Of a stretch of 64,000 bases of DNA, positions 15,234-24,040 are shown piece after piece. Made by a program: the position numbers and the translations under genes. Numbering within the stretch: the stretch's first letter is position 1; each line of letters starts with the position of its first letter. The DNA comes from Ideonella sp. MAG2 (lineage in GTDB: Bacteria > Pseudomonadota > Gammaproteobacteria > Burkholderiales > Burkholderiaceae_C): NCBI GenBank assembly GCA_004359425.1, contig PTEU01000002.1, positions 560,736-624,735 on the forward strand, written 5' to 3'. The notes under the pieces were generated by a model, which was not told the DNA's origin, did no database searches, and saw only the letters and a list, made by a program, of their open reading frames with translations.

Positions 15234-16574
15234 ATGAACGGATCGATCTCTTCTGCGCCCGAGCACGCCAGCCCGCCGCTGTCTCAGCTCTTAAGCCTCA
15301 CCAGCGACGCCGTGCAGGCGGTGCGTAAAGGGCGCTCGCTGACGGAGGTGCTGGCCAAAGCGCCCCCCACGGCCCGCGCCGGTGTACAGGCCCTGAGTTT
15401 TGCAGTCTTGCGCCGCTTGGGGGCAGCGCAGGCCTTGCGCCAAGGCTTGGCTCCACGGCAGCCGCCGCCCCAGGTTGAGGCCTTGCTGATCACGGCACTG
15501 GCCTTGTTGTGGCCGGACGACCACCCACCTTACCCCGACCACACCCTGGTGGACCAAACCGTGACGGCCGCGCGCAAGCGCATGCCTGCCGCTGCGAGCT
15601 TTGTGAACGCGGTGTTGCGGCGGTTTTTGCGCGAGCGAGACGCCTGGGTCGCCAAGGTCCAACAAGACCCGGTGGCCGCCTGGAACCACCCGCTGTGGTG
15701 GATAGAGCGCCTGCGCCAAGATTGGCCCACGCATTGGCAAGCCTTGCTGCAACAAGCCCACCAGCATCCGCCCATGGCCTTGCGCGTCCACGCGGGCCGG
15801 GGCAACCCCCAAAGCTATCTGGCCCGCTTGGCTCTGGCAGGTATAGCGGGCCGCGAGGTGCCCGGTTTTGAGGACGGCGTGCTGCTGGAGCGGGGTTGGC
15901 CTGTGGAGCGGCTACCGGGCTTTGCCCAGGGGGATGTATCGGTGCAAGACCTGGCAGCCCAGCGCGCTGCCGGGCTGCTGCTGGGCCGCGGATTGCCCCC
16001 TGGCGCAAGAGTGCTGGACGCCTGCGCCGCGCCTGGTGGCAAAACCGCCCATCTGCTGGAGCGGGCCGACCTGAATCTGCTGGCCCTGGACAGCGACGCG
16101 GGCCGCTTGAGCCGCGTCAAGCAAACCCTGGATCGGGTGGGTGCCAAGGCCGAGTTGAAAGCCGCTGATGCACGGCAGGTTTCCGCTTGGTGGGATGGCC
16201 AGCCTTTTGACGCCATATTGCTGGATGCACCTTGTTCGGCCTCGGGGATTGTGCGCCGCCACCCGGACATTGCTTGGCTGCGGCGGCCCGAAGACATCTC
16301 AGCCCTGGCGCAAACCCAGGCCGAGCTGCTGGATGCGCTGTGGCCCCTGCTCAAGCCGGGTGGCCGCCTGGTCTATGCCACCTGTTCGGTGTTTAAAGCC
16401 GAAGGTCAGCAGCAGATCGACGCATTTTTGCAACGCCAAGCGGCGGATGATGCCTGGCTGGACCCGGACTCTCCCGGCCATTGCCTGCCGCTGCCGGACA
16501 ATGGTGCCGCCGAGGCGAAGGTCGCCTTGGCCGACGGTTTTTTCTACGCCTTGCTGCACAAACGCCAGGCTTGA
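15234..16574 (+). CDS. rsmB: 16S rRNA (cytosine-967-C5)-methyltransferase
   Basis: A 446-aa SAM-dependent rRNA methyltransferase. The N-terminal NusB-like RNA-binding domain (about 15-160, including SFVNAVLRRFLRE) precedes a Rossmann catalytic domain. SAM motif I is LDACAAPGGKTAHLLE, catalytic motif IV is LDAPCSASGIVRRHPD, and the second catalytic Cys lies in YATCSVFKAEGQQQ. The length and order are normal for RsmB. It heads the rsmB-DUF4390-ntrY-ntrX-like unit that is conserved in Burkholderiales. Confidence 0.95.
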   Translation: MNGSISSAPEHASPPLSQLLSLTSDAVQAVRKGRSLTEVLAKAPPTARAGVQALSFAVLRRLGAAQALRQGLAPRQPPPQVEALLITALALLWPDDHPPYPDHTLVDQTVTAARKRMPAAASFVNAVLRRFLRERDAWVAKVQQDPVAAWNHPLWWIERLRQDWPTHWQALLQQAHQHPPMALRVHAGRGNPQSYLARLALAGIAGREVPGFEDGVLLERGWPVERLPGFAQGDVSVQDLAAQRAAGLLLGRGLPPGARVLDACAAPGGKTAHLLERADLNLLALDSDAGRLSRVKQTLDRVGAKAELKAADARQVSAWWDGQPFDAILLDAPCSASGIVRRHPDIAWLRRPEDISALAQTQAELLDALWPLLKPGGRLVYATCSVFKAEGQQQIDAFLQRQAADDAWLDPDSPGHCLPLPDNGAAEAKVALADGFFYALLHKRQA

Positions 16575-16619
16575 AGTGCCGCTCGACGCCCTCCTGCCTG
16601 ACCACCTGATGCTGCTGAC

Positions 16620-17219
16620 GTGAACCGCTGTGCGACCCTGTTGGCCGTGGCGACCCGCCTTGGGCGTGGTCTGGCTGCGGCCATGGGTGCTTGGATGGTG
16701 GCCTTGCTTCTCCTGGCGCAGGCGGGGCTGGCGCAGGCCCAAAACATGGACTTACCCAAGCTGACCCTGGAGCGCCAAGAGGGCGCGCTAGTGTTGAGCT
16801 TTGTGGCCAAGCCCACGCTTTCCAAAGCAGTGGAGGAGGCCTTGCAAAGAGGAGTGCCGGTCTACTTTGTGGCCGAGGCCCAGGTCAACCGCGTGCGCTG
16901 GTATTGGCGCAATGAGCGCATCACGCGGGCTTCGCGCACCTGGCGGCTGTCTTATCAGCCGCTGACCTCCTCTTGGCGGGTCAGCTTTGGGGCCTTGAGC
17001 CAAAGCTTTCCCAGCCTGAATGAGGCCTTGTCTATCGTCACGCGGGCCACCGACTGGAAGATTGCCGAGGCGGAGCAGTTGGACGCTGGTGAACGCTATG
17101 AGGTGGAGTTCAGCTACCGGCTGGATGCCAACCAATTGCCGCGCCCTATGCAACTGGACTTGGCGGCTCAGGCCGATTGGCGGCTGGCCGTTGAGCGCAA
17201 GCTGAAGATCGACTTCTAG
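16620..17219 (+). CDS. DUF4390 secreted protein
   Basis: A 199-aa exported protein of unknown function matching the DUF4390 family that sits between rsmB and ntrY in betaproteobacteria. It has a hydrophobic signal segment ending near LAQAQ, then a beta-rich domain with RVRWYWRNERI, RTWRLSYQPLTSSW and YEVEFSYRLD. GTG at 16620 is the longest start. The ATG at 16683 gives a cleaner signal peptide and is a real alternative. Its position suggests co-expression with the NtrYX-like system; a role in envelope sensing is only a guess. Confidence 0.8.
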   Translation: MNRCATLLAVATRLGRGLAAAMGAWMVALLLLAQAGLAQAQNMDLPKLTLERQEGALVLSFVAKPTLSKAVEEALQRGVPVYFVAEAQVNRVRWYWRNERITRASRTWRLSYQPLTSSWRVSFGALSQSFPSLNEALSIVTRATDWKIAEAEQLDAGERYEVEFSYRLDANQLPRPMQLDLAAQADWRLAVERKLKIDF

Positions 17220-17343
17220 ACCGAGATTCGGCGACTGGCCGCTGTATTCGCATGACCCCACCCTTGGATCAACAGCTCACGCACACGGCATCCGTCTCCC
17301 TTGGGGTGAAGGCGCTGCGGGGCCGCTGGTCTGCCGCATCCAA

Positions 17344-19608
17344 ATGAGCGCCTCCTCCAAGCGTTGGGGCTGGGGCATTGCGCTGCTGGCGGCGTCAGGC
17401 CTGGGCCTGGTGCTGGCGGCCTTGCTCTCGTTGCTGGCCCAAGGGCCGGAGCGCTATGAGCGACATATCGGCTGGCTGTTTGCCGTCAATGCAGTGGTGG
17501 CCACCCTGCTCTTGGTGGTCATTCTCACCGCCGCTTTTCGCCTGGTGTTGCGGCTGCGCCAGGGCAAGTTTGGCAGCCGTTTGCTCATCAAACTGGCAGG
17601 CATTTTTGCGCTGGTCGGCGTGCTGCCGGGGGCCTTGATCTACACGGTGAGCTACCAGTTTGTCTCTCGCAGCGTCGAGGCCTGGTTTGACGTGCGAGTA
17701 GCGGGTGCGCTGGACGCGGGCTTGGCCCTGGGTAAGGGCACGCTGAACGCCATGGCTGAGGACTTGGGCGAGAAGACGCGCAGCGCGGCCCTGCGCATGA
17801 GCGAGCGCAACAGCTCCGAGCCGACCTTGGCCGCGCTGGAACGATTTCGCGAGGAGATGGGGGCGCAGGAGATGTCTGTGGTCGGGGCATCGGGCCAGAT
17901 TTTGGTGACCGTCAGCACCCAAGCCGACATCGCCGCTGAACGCCCCTCGGCCCTGCTGCTGCGGCAGGCCCGCAGCAGCAGGGTGGCGAGTGTGGTGGAG
18001 GGGCTAGAGGATGAAGCCGGGGGCAGCCCCAAGGTGGTGGCCCGCGTGCGGGTGCTGGCCCTTTTGCCCAGCAACAGCCTGACCCTGGTGCCTGAGGGCG
18101 AGCGCTTCCTCATGGCGGTGCGCAAGCTGCCCGAGGACATGGCGCGCGACGCCCTCACCGTCCAAGCGGCTTACCGCGACTATCAGCAACGCATCTTGGC
18201 CCGCGATGGCCTGCGTCGCATGTACATCGGCACGCTCACGCTCTCACTCGTGCTGTCGGTGTTTGGGGCCGTGCTGCTGGCGGTGGTGCTGGGCAATCAG
18301 TTGGCCAAACCTTTGCTGCTGCTTGCCGAGGGCATGCGCCAAGTGGCGGCGGGTGACTTGAGTGTGAAGCCCGTGTTTGCCTCGCGCGACGAGTTGGGCG
18401 GCCTGACCCGCAGCTTTGCCGACATGACCGGCCAGTTGGGCAGTGCGCGTGAACAGGCGCAGGCCTCGCTGCGGCAACTGGAGAGCGCGCGCACCCGCTT
18501 GCAGACCATTCTGGACAACCTCACGGCCGGCGTGATTGTGTTTGACCGCAACCAGCATATCGACACGGTCAACCCAGGTTCCACCCGCATTTTGCGGGCC
18601 CCCTTGTCGGCCTATGTGGGCCGGGGTTTGGGCGAGGTGCCCAATCTGGAAGCCTTTGCCCAGGCGGTTTGGCAGCGCTTTGATACCCACCAAACCAGCC
18701 CCGAGGACGGTGAGCGTGACCATTGGCAAGATGCGTTTGAGTTGCAGGTGGGCGCTGATGATGATGTCTTAACCCTGCTGGTGCGGGGTGCCGATTTGCC
18801 CCGTGGTGCGCACCTGATGGTGTTTGACGACATCACCGAGGTCGTGTCTGCCCAGCGCTCGGCAGCCTGGAGTGAAGTGGCTCGTCGCCTGGCCCATGAG
18901 ATTAAGAACCCCCTCACCCCGATTCAACTCTCTGCCGAGCGCCTGCAACACAAGCTCGAAGACAAGCTGGAGGCCTCTGACGCCGCCATGCTCAATCGCT
19001 CTGTGGCCACCATCGTCAATCAAGTGCAGGCCATGAAGCAACTCGTCAATGAGTTTCGCGACTATGCCCGCCTACCCGCCGCACGGCTGACGGCCATCGA
19101 TCTCAATGCCTTGGTGGCCGAGGTGCTGGCGCTCTATGACAACGAACAGGAGCAAGGGCAATTGCTGGCCCGCTGCGAGCCCACTTTGCCGCTGATTCAA
19201 GGCGACCCGACCCAGTTGCGGCAGGTGATTCACAACCTGGTGCAGAACGGATTGGACGCGGTGTCAGGCCGCGACGACGCCCGCGTGCAGATCAACACCG
19301 AGCTGGCGCGCTTCGACGATGGCCGCCCAAGAATCGTTCGGCTCAAAGTGACGGACAATGGCCCCGGATTCAGCGAGAAGGTGCTCAAGCGCGCCTTCGA
19401 GCCCTATGTCACCACCAAGAGCAAAGGCACGGGCCTTGGCTTGGCGGTGGTCAAGAAAATTGCCGACGAACACGGTGCGCGCATCCGCATCGGGAACCTC
19501 CCTCCCTCCGAAGGGACTGAGGGTTTGCCCGGTGGTGCTCAGGTTTCGTTATCATTTTCGAGTTTCACAGCAGAGCAGGGACACCTTCTGGGGTCTGGCA
19601 TCAGCTAA
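17344..19608 (+). CDS. ntrY: NtrY-like sensor histidine kinase
   Basis: A 754-aa membrane sensor kinase. Two N-terminal helices (about 10-32 and 42-65) and a third at about 80-105 precede a periplasmic sensor region. A further helix (about 300-320) leads into a HAMP domain (about 322-375), a PAS domain (about 385-490), and a HisKA domain with phospho-acceptor His518 in AHEIKNPLTP. The ATP-binding domain shows the N box LVQNGLDAV, TDNGPGFSE and KGTGLGLAVVKK. It phosphorylates the regulator encoded 21 bp downstream. NtrYX-type systems respond to nitrogen or redox state in other proteobacteria; the signal here is unknown. Confidence 0.92.
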   Translation: MSASSKRWGWGIALLAASGLGLVLAALLSLLAQGPERYERHIGWLFAVNAVVATLLLVVILTAAFRLVLRLRQGKFGSRLLIKLAGIFALVGVLPGALIYTVSYQFVSRSVEAWFDVRVAGALDAGLALGKGTLNAMAEDLGEKTRSAALRMSERNSSEPTLAALERFREEMGAQEMSVVGASGQILVTVSTQADIAAERPSALLLRQARSSRVASVVEGLEDEAGGSPKVVARVRVLALLPSNSLTLVPEGERFLMAVRKLPEDMARDALTVQAAYRDYQQRILARDGLRRMYIGTLTLSLVLSVFGAVLLAVVLGNQLAKPLLLLAEGMRQVAAGDLSVKPVFASRDELGGLTRSFADMTGQLGSAREQAQASLRQLESARTRLQTILDNLTAGVIVFDRNQHIDTVNPGSTRILRAPLSAYVGRGLGEVPNLEAFAQAVWQRFDTHQTSPEDGERDHWQDAFELQVGADDDVLTLLVRGADLPRGAHLMVFDDITEVVSAQRSAAWSEVARRLAHEIKNPLTPIQLSAERLQHKLEDKLEASDAAMLNRSVATIVNQVQAMKQLVNEFRDYARLPAARLTAIDLNALVAEVLALYDNEQEQGQLLARCEPTLPLIQGDPTQLRQVIHNLVQNGLDAVSGRDDARVQINTELARFDDGRPRIVRLKVTDNGPGFSEKVLKRAFEPYVTTKSKGTGLGLAVVKKIADEHGARIRIGNLPPSEGTEGLPGGAQVSLSFSSFTAEQGHLLGSGIS

Positions 19609-19629
19609 CCCCCGCAGGCAAGGGACTTC

Positions 19630-20349
19630 ATGGCAACTATTCTTGTAGTCGACGACGAAATGGGCATACGAGCCCTCTTGTCGGAAATCCTCACCGACGA
19701 AGGCCACGCGATCGAGATCGCCGAAAACGCCACACAGGCCAGAGCCGCGCGTGAGCGCAGCCGCCCTGACCTGGTGTTGCTGGACATCTGGATGCCGGAT
19801 GTCGATGGCATCACCCTGCTCAAGGAGTGGGGGGCCACCGGTCAGCTGAACATGCCCGTCATCATGATGAGCGGCCACGGCACCATAGACACTGCGGTGG
19901 AGGCCACCAAGTACGGGGCCACGGCTTTTCTTGAAAAGCCCATTACCCTGCAAAAGCTGCTGCGTGCCGTGGAGCAAGGCTTGGCCAAGGCCCCACCCCG
20001 TGCGCCAGGAGCGCTCACCAGCGCCAGCCCCATCGTGGCCAATGTGCTGCCCGGTCAGCGCTTGGACGCGGACCTGACGGTGGAGTCCGCCATGACTGGT
20101 GGCATGGGTTTGCCGAATATGCCGGTGGACCTGGGACCGCAGAGCGAACAAAGCTTTGACCTGGACCGCCCCTTGCGCGAGGCGCGCGATGCGTTTGAGA
20201 AGGCCTATTTCGAGTTCCATCTGGCCCGCGAAAATGGCTCCATGACGCGCGTGGCCGAAAAAACCGGCCTGGAGCGTACCCACCTCTACCGCAAGCTCAA
20301 GCAATTGGGGGTGGATCTGTCTCGCAACAAGCGCGGCGGCTCACACTGA
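19630..20349 (+). CDS. NtrX-like response regulator lacking the AAA+ domain
   Basis: A 239-aa regulator with a receiver domain (about 1-120; acceptor Asp52 in VLLDIWMPD, Lys in FLEKPITL) joined by a linker to a C-terminal Fis-type helix-turn-helix (about 185-230, SMTRVAEKTGLERTHLYRKLK). Classical NtrX has a sigma-54-interacting AAA+ ATPase between these parts; here it is absent, and only about 65 linker residues remain. The same compact form is common in Burkholderiales, so this is probably not a deletion. It is paired with the NtrY-like kinase and followed by tRNA genes. Confidence 0.88.
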   Translation: MATILVVDDEMGIRALLSEILTDEGHAIEIAENATQARAARERSRPDLVLLDIWMPDVDGITLLKEWGATGQLNMPVIMMSGHGTIDTAVEATKYGATAFLEKPITLQKLLRAVEQGLAKAPPRAPGALTSASPIVANVLPGQRLDADLTVESAMTGGMGLPNMPVDLGPQSEQSFDLDRPLREARDAFEKAYFEFHLARENGSMTRVAEKTGLERTHLYRKLKQLGVDLSRNKRGGSH

Positions 20350-20383
20350 TTCGGCGCTGTTCAGGCCTGCGGCCACGGCGGCC

Positions 20384-20411
20384 AAGACAGCTCCAAAAGT
20401 CGTGCTAGAAT
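20384..20411 (+). promoter_or_regulatory. Putative sigma-70 promoter for the tRNA-Phe/tRNA-Gly unit
   Basis: A good -10 hexamer TAGAAT (20406-20411) lies 16 bp after a weak -35-like AAGACA (20384-20389) and 13 bp before the first mature tRNA base. The placement fits a stable-RNA promoter. Confidence 0.5.
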
Positions 20412-20424
20412 AGCTGTCTTTCGT

Positions 20425-20500
20425 GGCCTGGTAGCTCAGTTGGTAGAGCAGCGGATTGAAAATCCGCGTGTCGGTGGTTCGATTCCGCCCCAGGCCACCA
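20425..20500 (+). tRNA. tRNA-Phe (GAA)
   Basis: A 76-nt cloverleaf. The acceptor stem GGCCTGG pairs with CCAGGCC, followed by discriminator A and an encoded CCA. The D-arm is GCTCAGTTGGTAGAGC, the anticodon stem-loop CGGATTGAAAATCCG reads GAA, and the T-arm contains GGTTCGATTCC. The anticodon is Phe. Confidence 0.97.
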
Positions 20501-20507
20501 AAGAAAT

Positions 20508-20583
20508 GCGGGATTAGCTCAGTTGGTAGAGCGATACCTTGCCAAGGTATAGGTCGAGAGTTCGAGCCTCTTATCCCGCTCCA
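20508..20583 (+). tRNA. tRNA-Gly (GCC)
   Basis: A 76-nt cloverleaf that begins 7 nt after tRNA-Phe. The acceptor stem GCGGGAT pairs with ATCCCGC, followed by discriminator T and an encoded CCA. The anticodon loop CTTGCCAAG reads GCC, and the T-arm contains AGTTCGAGCCT. It is cotranscribed with tRNA-Phe. Confidence 0.97.
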
Positions 20584-20594
20584 AACGCCAAGCA

Positions 20595-20626
20595 AAAAGC
20601 CAGGTTTCACGACCTGGCTTTTTTGC
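20595..20626 (+). terminator. Rho-independent terminator after the tRNA pair
   Basis: An 8-bp stem (AGCCAGGT with ACCTGGCT) and a 6-nt loop are flanked by A-rich sequence upstream and a T tract downstream. The flanking A/T runs make it potentially bidirectional, so it could also serve the convergent diguanylate cyclase gene. Confidence 0.85.
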
Positions 20627-20706
20627 TTTTCGGCCTTGTTGTTCCGCCTTGCTTTTCAACCGCACTAAGGCACTGAATCACGGCCCGCGGCGGCACGGCC
20701 TGGTGT

Positions 20707-21990
20707 TCAAGGCGCGTCGCTGGCGCACACCCGGTTGCGGCCACTGGTCTTGGCCTCATACAAAAGCAGGTCGGCGCGTTGCAGCAACTCATGCGCGGGC
20801 AGGCCCGGCGTCAGGCACAGGCCAATGCTGCACGTACAGCTCAGCACATGGCCATCATGGGCGGTGGGCGACTCTTCCAGCGCCAGCCTGAAGGCCTCGG
20901 CTCGGGCTTTGGCCTCGTCTGGTGTGGTGGTCAGCATCACCGCAAACTCCTCGCCGCCCAGCCGAGCCACCAAGCCGTCACTGAAGTGACGCGCCAACAG
21001 TTGTGCCATGTGGCGGATCACGGCGTCCCCCGCCGGGTGACCGTAGGTGTCGTTGACCTTTTTGAAAAAGTCGATGTCCAGCATCAGCGTGGCATGGACC
21101 TGCCCGTTCACAGCGGCGCTGCGCGCCAGCAATGGGGCTTGGTCATAAAAATAGCGGCGGTTGTACAGCCCCGTCAATGCGTCGCGGGTGGCCTGTTCGC
21201 GTAGCGTAGCCACGCTGTCCAGCATGGCAATGTTTTGGTTGACGCGGGCGCTCAGCTCCTCATACGTGAAGGGCTTGCCCAAGTAATCGTTGGCACCCAG
21301 CTTCAAGAAGCGGGCCGAGAGTGAACCGTCTTCGCTGGAGGAGACCCCCACGATGGCCAAATGCTCGCGATCGCGTTTGCGGCGCAACTGCCCCACCAGC
21401 GCAAAGCCGTCCATGCGTGGCATATGGCAATCAGTGACCACCAAACAGATGTCTGGATGCTCCTTGAAGACTTCCAGCGCTTCCTGGCCGTCTGCCGCCA
21501 AGTACACCGTGAGTTGTTGGCGCTCCAGCCAGTTCTTAACCAGTTGTCGGGCCCCGGGGGAGTCATCCACCACTAAGGCCGACTGGCCTCCGTTGCACCA
21601 CAGGCGGCGAATCTGATCCGCCACATAGCGAAAGACCTGGGTGTTGTCCTTGATCACATAGTCCACCGCGCCGCGCAGCAGCATGGACTCGCGCAAGTCC
21701 TTGTCAAAGCTGGCGGTCACGCCAATGGCAGGAATGTCGGCCGCCGTGAGCGTGGAGAGAATTTTGCCCGCATCCGCATCGGGCAGGTGCAGGTCGGCCA
21801 CGGCCACAAAGTAAGGCGCATCGACGCTGCGGGCTTCGATCAAGCGCTTGGCCTCGGCCAGAGTGCCTGCTGCCTCCACCACACAGCCCAGCCGCATACG
21901 CAAGGTTTGGGCCGCTAGGTCGCGCACCAGGGCTTGGTCTTCAATCAATAACACCGCACAGCGGCTGGCCAGCTCGTGGGCTGCGCTCAT
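20707..21990 (-). CDS. Two-receiver diguanylate cyclase (REC-REC-GGDEF)
   Basis: A 427-aa soluble signalling protein. The first receiver (about 8-130) has an Asp in VADLHLPDAD. The second receiver (about 140-260) has the acceptor Asp in VVTDCHMPRMDG and Lys in YLGKPFTYEEL. The GGDEF domain (about 275-425) carries the active-site motif GGEEF in ARLGGEEFAV and the substrate region DIDFFKKVNDTYGHPAGD, so c-di-GMP synthesis from GTP is expected. The ATG at 21990 (MSAAHE) is chosen because the upstream extension is arginine-rich non-domain sequence. No partner kinase gene is adjacent. Confidence 0.93.
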   Translation of the reverse strand: MSAAHELASRCAVLLIEDQALVRDLAAQTLRMRLGCVVEAAGTLAEAKRLIEARSVDAPYFVAVADLHLPDADAGKILSTLTAADIPAIGVTASFDKDLRESMLLRGAVDYVIKDNTQVFRYVADQIRRLWCNGGQSALVVDDSPGARQLVKNWLERQQLTVYLAADGQEALEVFKEHPDICLVVTDCHMPRMDGFALVGQLRRKRDREHLAIVGVSSSEDGSLSARFLKLGANDYLGKPFTYEELSARVNQNIAMLDSVATLREQATRDALTGLYNRRYFYDQAPLLARSAAVNGQVHATLMLDIDFFKKVNDTYGHPAGDAVIRHMAQLLARHFSDGLVARLGGEEFAVMLTTTPDEAKARAEAFRLALEESPTAHDGHVLSCTCSIGLCLTPGLPAHELLQRADLLLYEAKTSGRNRVCASDAP

Positions 21991-22073
21991 TGTGGACTCC
22001 CATCTGGACGGGTTGCTGCCGCGCAGCCCCCTGATGGCTATATCGGCCAATCGGCCCGGGCCTGAAGCCGGTC

Positions 22074-23435
22074 TCAGCGGGCCAAGGTCCAGGCCAAACC
22101 CAGGCCAGCGCACAGCGCGAGGGTTTCCATCACGCTGCGCTTGAAGCGGAACAGGGCCAGCACCGCCACCAGGGCGATGCCGGCGGCGGCAAGATCCAAG
22201 CCCCCCTGCCAACCGCTAGGCCACAGGGCGTGATAGGCAAAAAACAGCGCCAGGTTCAGCACCACCCCCACCACGGCGGCAGTAATGGCGCTCAGAGGTG
22301 CGGTGAATTGCAGCTTGCCATGGGTGGATTCCACCAACGGCCCGCCCGCCAAAATAAAGATGAAGGACGGCAGAAAGGTGAACCAGGTCACCAGGCTGGC
22401 GGCCACCGTGCCTGCCAGCAGGCGTTCATTTGCACCCCACAAGGCGGCCAGCTCATGGCTTTGCCAACCGCCCACAAAGCCCACAAAAGCCACCACCATG
22501 ATCAGCGGCCCGGGCGTGGTTTCGCCCAGGGCCAGGCCGTCCATCATCTGGCGGCCATTGAGCCAGCCAAAGTGCCCGACCGCACCTTGATAAACATAGG
22601 GCAGCACGGCATAGGCCCCACCAAAGGTCAGCAGCGCTGCTTTGGTGAAGAACCAAGCCATTTGGGTGAGCGTGCCTTGGCTGCCGTACAGGCTCCACAA
22701 CACACCAAAGGGCAGCAACCACAGCAGGGCACCTGCGGCCAGCACTGTGCCCAAGCGCCAAGGTGCAAAGCGCGCATGGGCGGGCGTAGGGGTGTCGTCG
22801 TCGATCAGGGCCGAGCCGTAGTGGGCGGCGCTGCCGCCATGCCCACCACCCATGCTGAACCATTCGGGCCGCAGCCGACCGCCCAAGCCGCCCAGCAGGG
22901 CCGCTACCAACACAATCGCCGGAAAGGGCACCTGCCCGACAAAAATGGCCACGAAAGAGGCTGCTGCCACAGCCCATAGAACCTTGCTCTTGAGGGCTCG
23001 GCTGCCAATACGGTGCGCCGCTTGCACCACGATGACCGCCACGGCCGGTTTGATGCCATAAAACAGGCCCGCCACCAGCGACACATGGCCCCAGGCCATA
23101 TAGACCCAGCTCAAACCGATGAGGATGAACAGCGATGGCAGGACAAACAACACCCCAGCCACCACGCCGCCCCAGGTGCGGTGCATCAACCAGCCGATGT
23201 AGGTGGCCAATTGCTGGGCCTCGGGCCCGGGCAGGAGCATGCAGTAATTCAGCGCATGCAAGAAGCGCCGCTCACTCAGCCAGCGGCGGCGCTCCACCAA
23301 TTCGGTGTGCATGATGGCGATCTGCCCGGCTGGCCCCCCAAAGCTGATGAAGCCCAGTTTCAGCCAGAAGCGCAACGCCTCCCCAAAGCTGACGGGGGCG
23401 GGTGGCGTGTCCGCCACCGCGGGCGCTGCGTTCAT
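22074..23435 (-). CDS. chrA: Chromate transporter ChrA
   Basis: A 453-aa inner-membrane protein with about ten or more hydrophobic helices and two homologous CHR halves. The N-terminal half shows FGGPAGQIAIMH and LPGPEAQQLATYIGW, and the second half has FTKAALLTFGGAYAVLPY with GETTPGPLIM. ChrA exports chromate by proton-driven antiport in characterised bacteria. It is the last gene of a minus-strand operon, its start overlapping the tag stop codon (ATGA). No chrB-type regulator is adjacent. Confidence 0.92.
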   Translation of the reverse strand: MNAAPAVADTPPAPVSFGEALRFWLKLGFISFGGPAGQIAIMHTELVERRRWLSERRFLHALNYCMLLPGPEAQQLATYIGWLMHRTWGGVVAGVLFVLPSLFILIGLSWVYMAWGHVSLVAGLFYGIKPAVAVIVVQAAHRIGSRALKSKVLWAVAAASFVAIFVGQVPFPAIVLVAALLGGLGGRLRPEWFSMGGGHGGSAAHYGSALIDDDTPTPAHARFAPWRLGTVLAAGALLWLLPFGVLWSLYGSQGTLTQMAWFFTKAALLTFGGAYAVLPYVYQGAVGHFGWLNGRQMMDGLALGETTPGPLIMVVAFVGFVGGWQSHELAALWGANERLLAGTVAASLVTWFTFLPSFIFILAGGPLVESTHGKLQFTAPLSAITAAVVGVVLNLALFFAYHALWPSGWQGGLDLAAAGIALVAVLALFRFKRSVMETLALCAGLGLAWTLAR

Positions 23436-24040
23436 CGGGGAACGCGCAATGCAGCCCTGGCGGCCAAGGCGGGGCCACGGCGGATGCAGCCTTCCATATG
23501 GTCGTTGACCAAGCCCATGGCCTGCATAAAGGCATAGGCGGTGGTGGGGCCGACAAACTTCCAGCCACGCTTCTTCAAGTCTTTGGACAGGGCAATGGCC
23601 TCTGGCGAGGTGGTCATGGTGCGCAAGACCTCAGGCGTCAGCTTGGCGGGGCGGCTATCGGCTGCGGGCTCGAAGCGCCAGAAATAGGCTGCCAGCGAGG
23701 GAAACTCTTGCAGCAACTCCTGGGCTCGCCTGGCGTTGTTGATGGCCGCTTCTATCTTGCCGCGATGGCGCACAATGCCTGCGTCGCCTAGCAGGCGCTC
23801 TACATCACGCTCGGTAAAGCGGGCCACGGCGGCCACCTCAAACTGGGCAAAAGCGGCTCTAAAGCCCTCGCGTTTGGTGAGGATGGTCAGCCAAGACAGG
23901 CCGGACTGAAAGCCCTCCAGGCAAATTTTTTCAAACAAACGCCGGTCGTCGGTAACGGGGAAGCCCCATTCATGGTCGTGGTAGGCGATGTAGTGAGGGC
24001 TGGCAGCACACCAGCCGCAGCGCAGGTCGGAAGCGGTCAT
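23432..24040 (-). CDS. tag: DNA-3-methyladenine glycosylase I
   Basis: A 202-aa base-excision repair enzyme that removes 3-methyladenine from alkylated DNA. It has the Tag-family opening RCGWC...YHDHEWG, the helix-hairpin-helix region FEKICLEGFQSGLSWLTIL, and the C-terminal zinc-linked VGPTTAYAFMQAMGLVNDH followed by GC. The ATG at 24040 forms a TGATG overlap with the preceding TPR gene; an in-frame GTG at 24043 is an alternative. It is coupled on its other side to chrA. Confidence 0.95.
   Translation of the reverse strand: MTASDLRCGWCAASPHYIAYHDHEWGFPVTDDRRLFEKICLEGFQSGLSWLTILTKREGFRAAFAQFEVAAVARFTERDVERLLGDAGIVRHRGKIEAAINNARRAQELLQEFPSLAAYFWRFEPAADSRPAKLTPEVLRTMTTSPEAIALSKDLKKRGWKFVGPTTAYAFMQAMGLVNDHMEGCIRRGPALAARAALRVPR

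Noticed and set aside
20584-20706. tRNA-adjacent attachment site for an integrated element
   Set aside because: No second copy of the tRNA-Gly 3' end and no integrase gene are present in the window.
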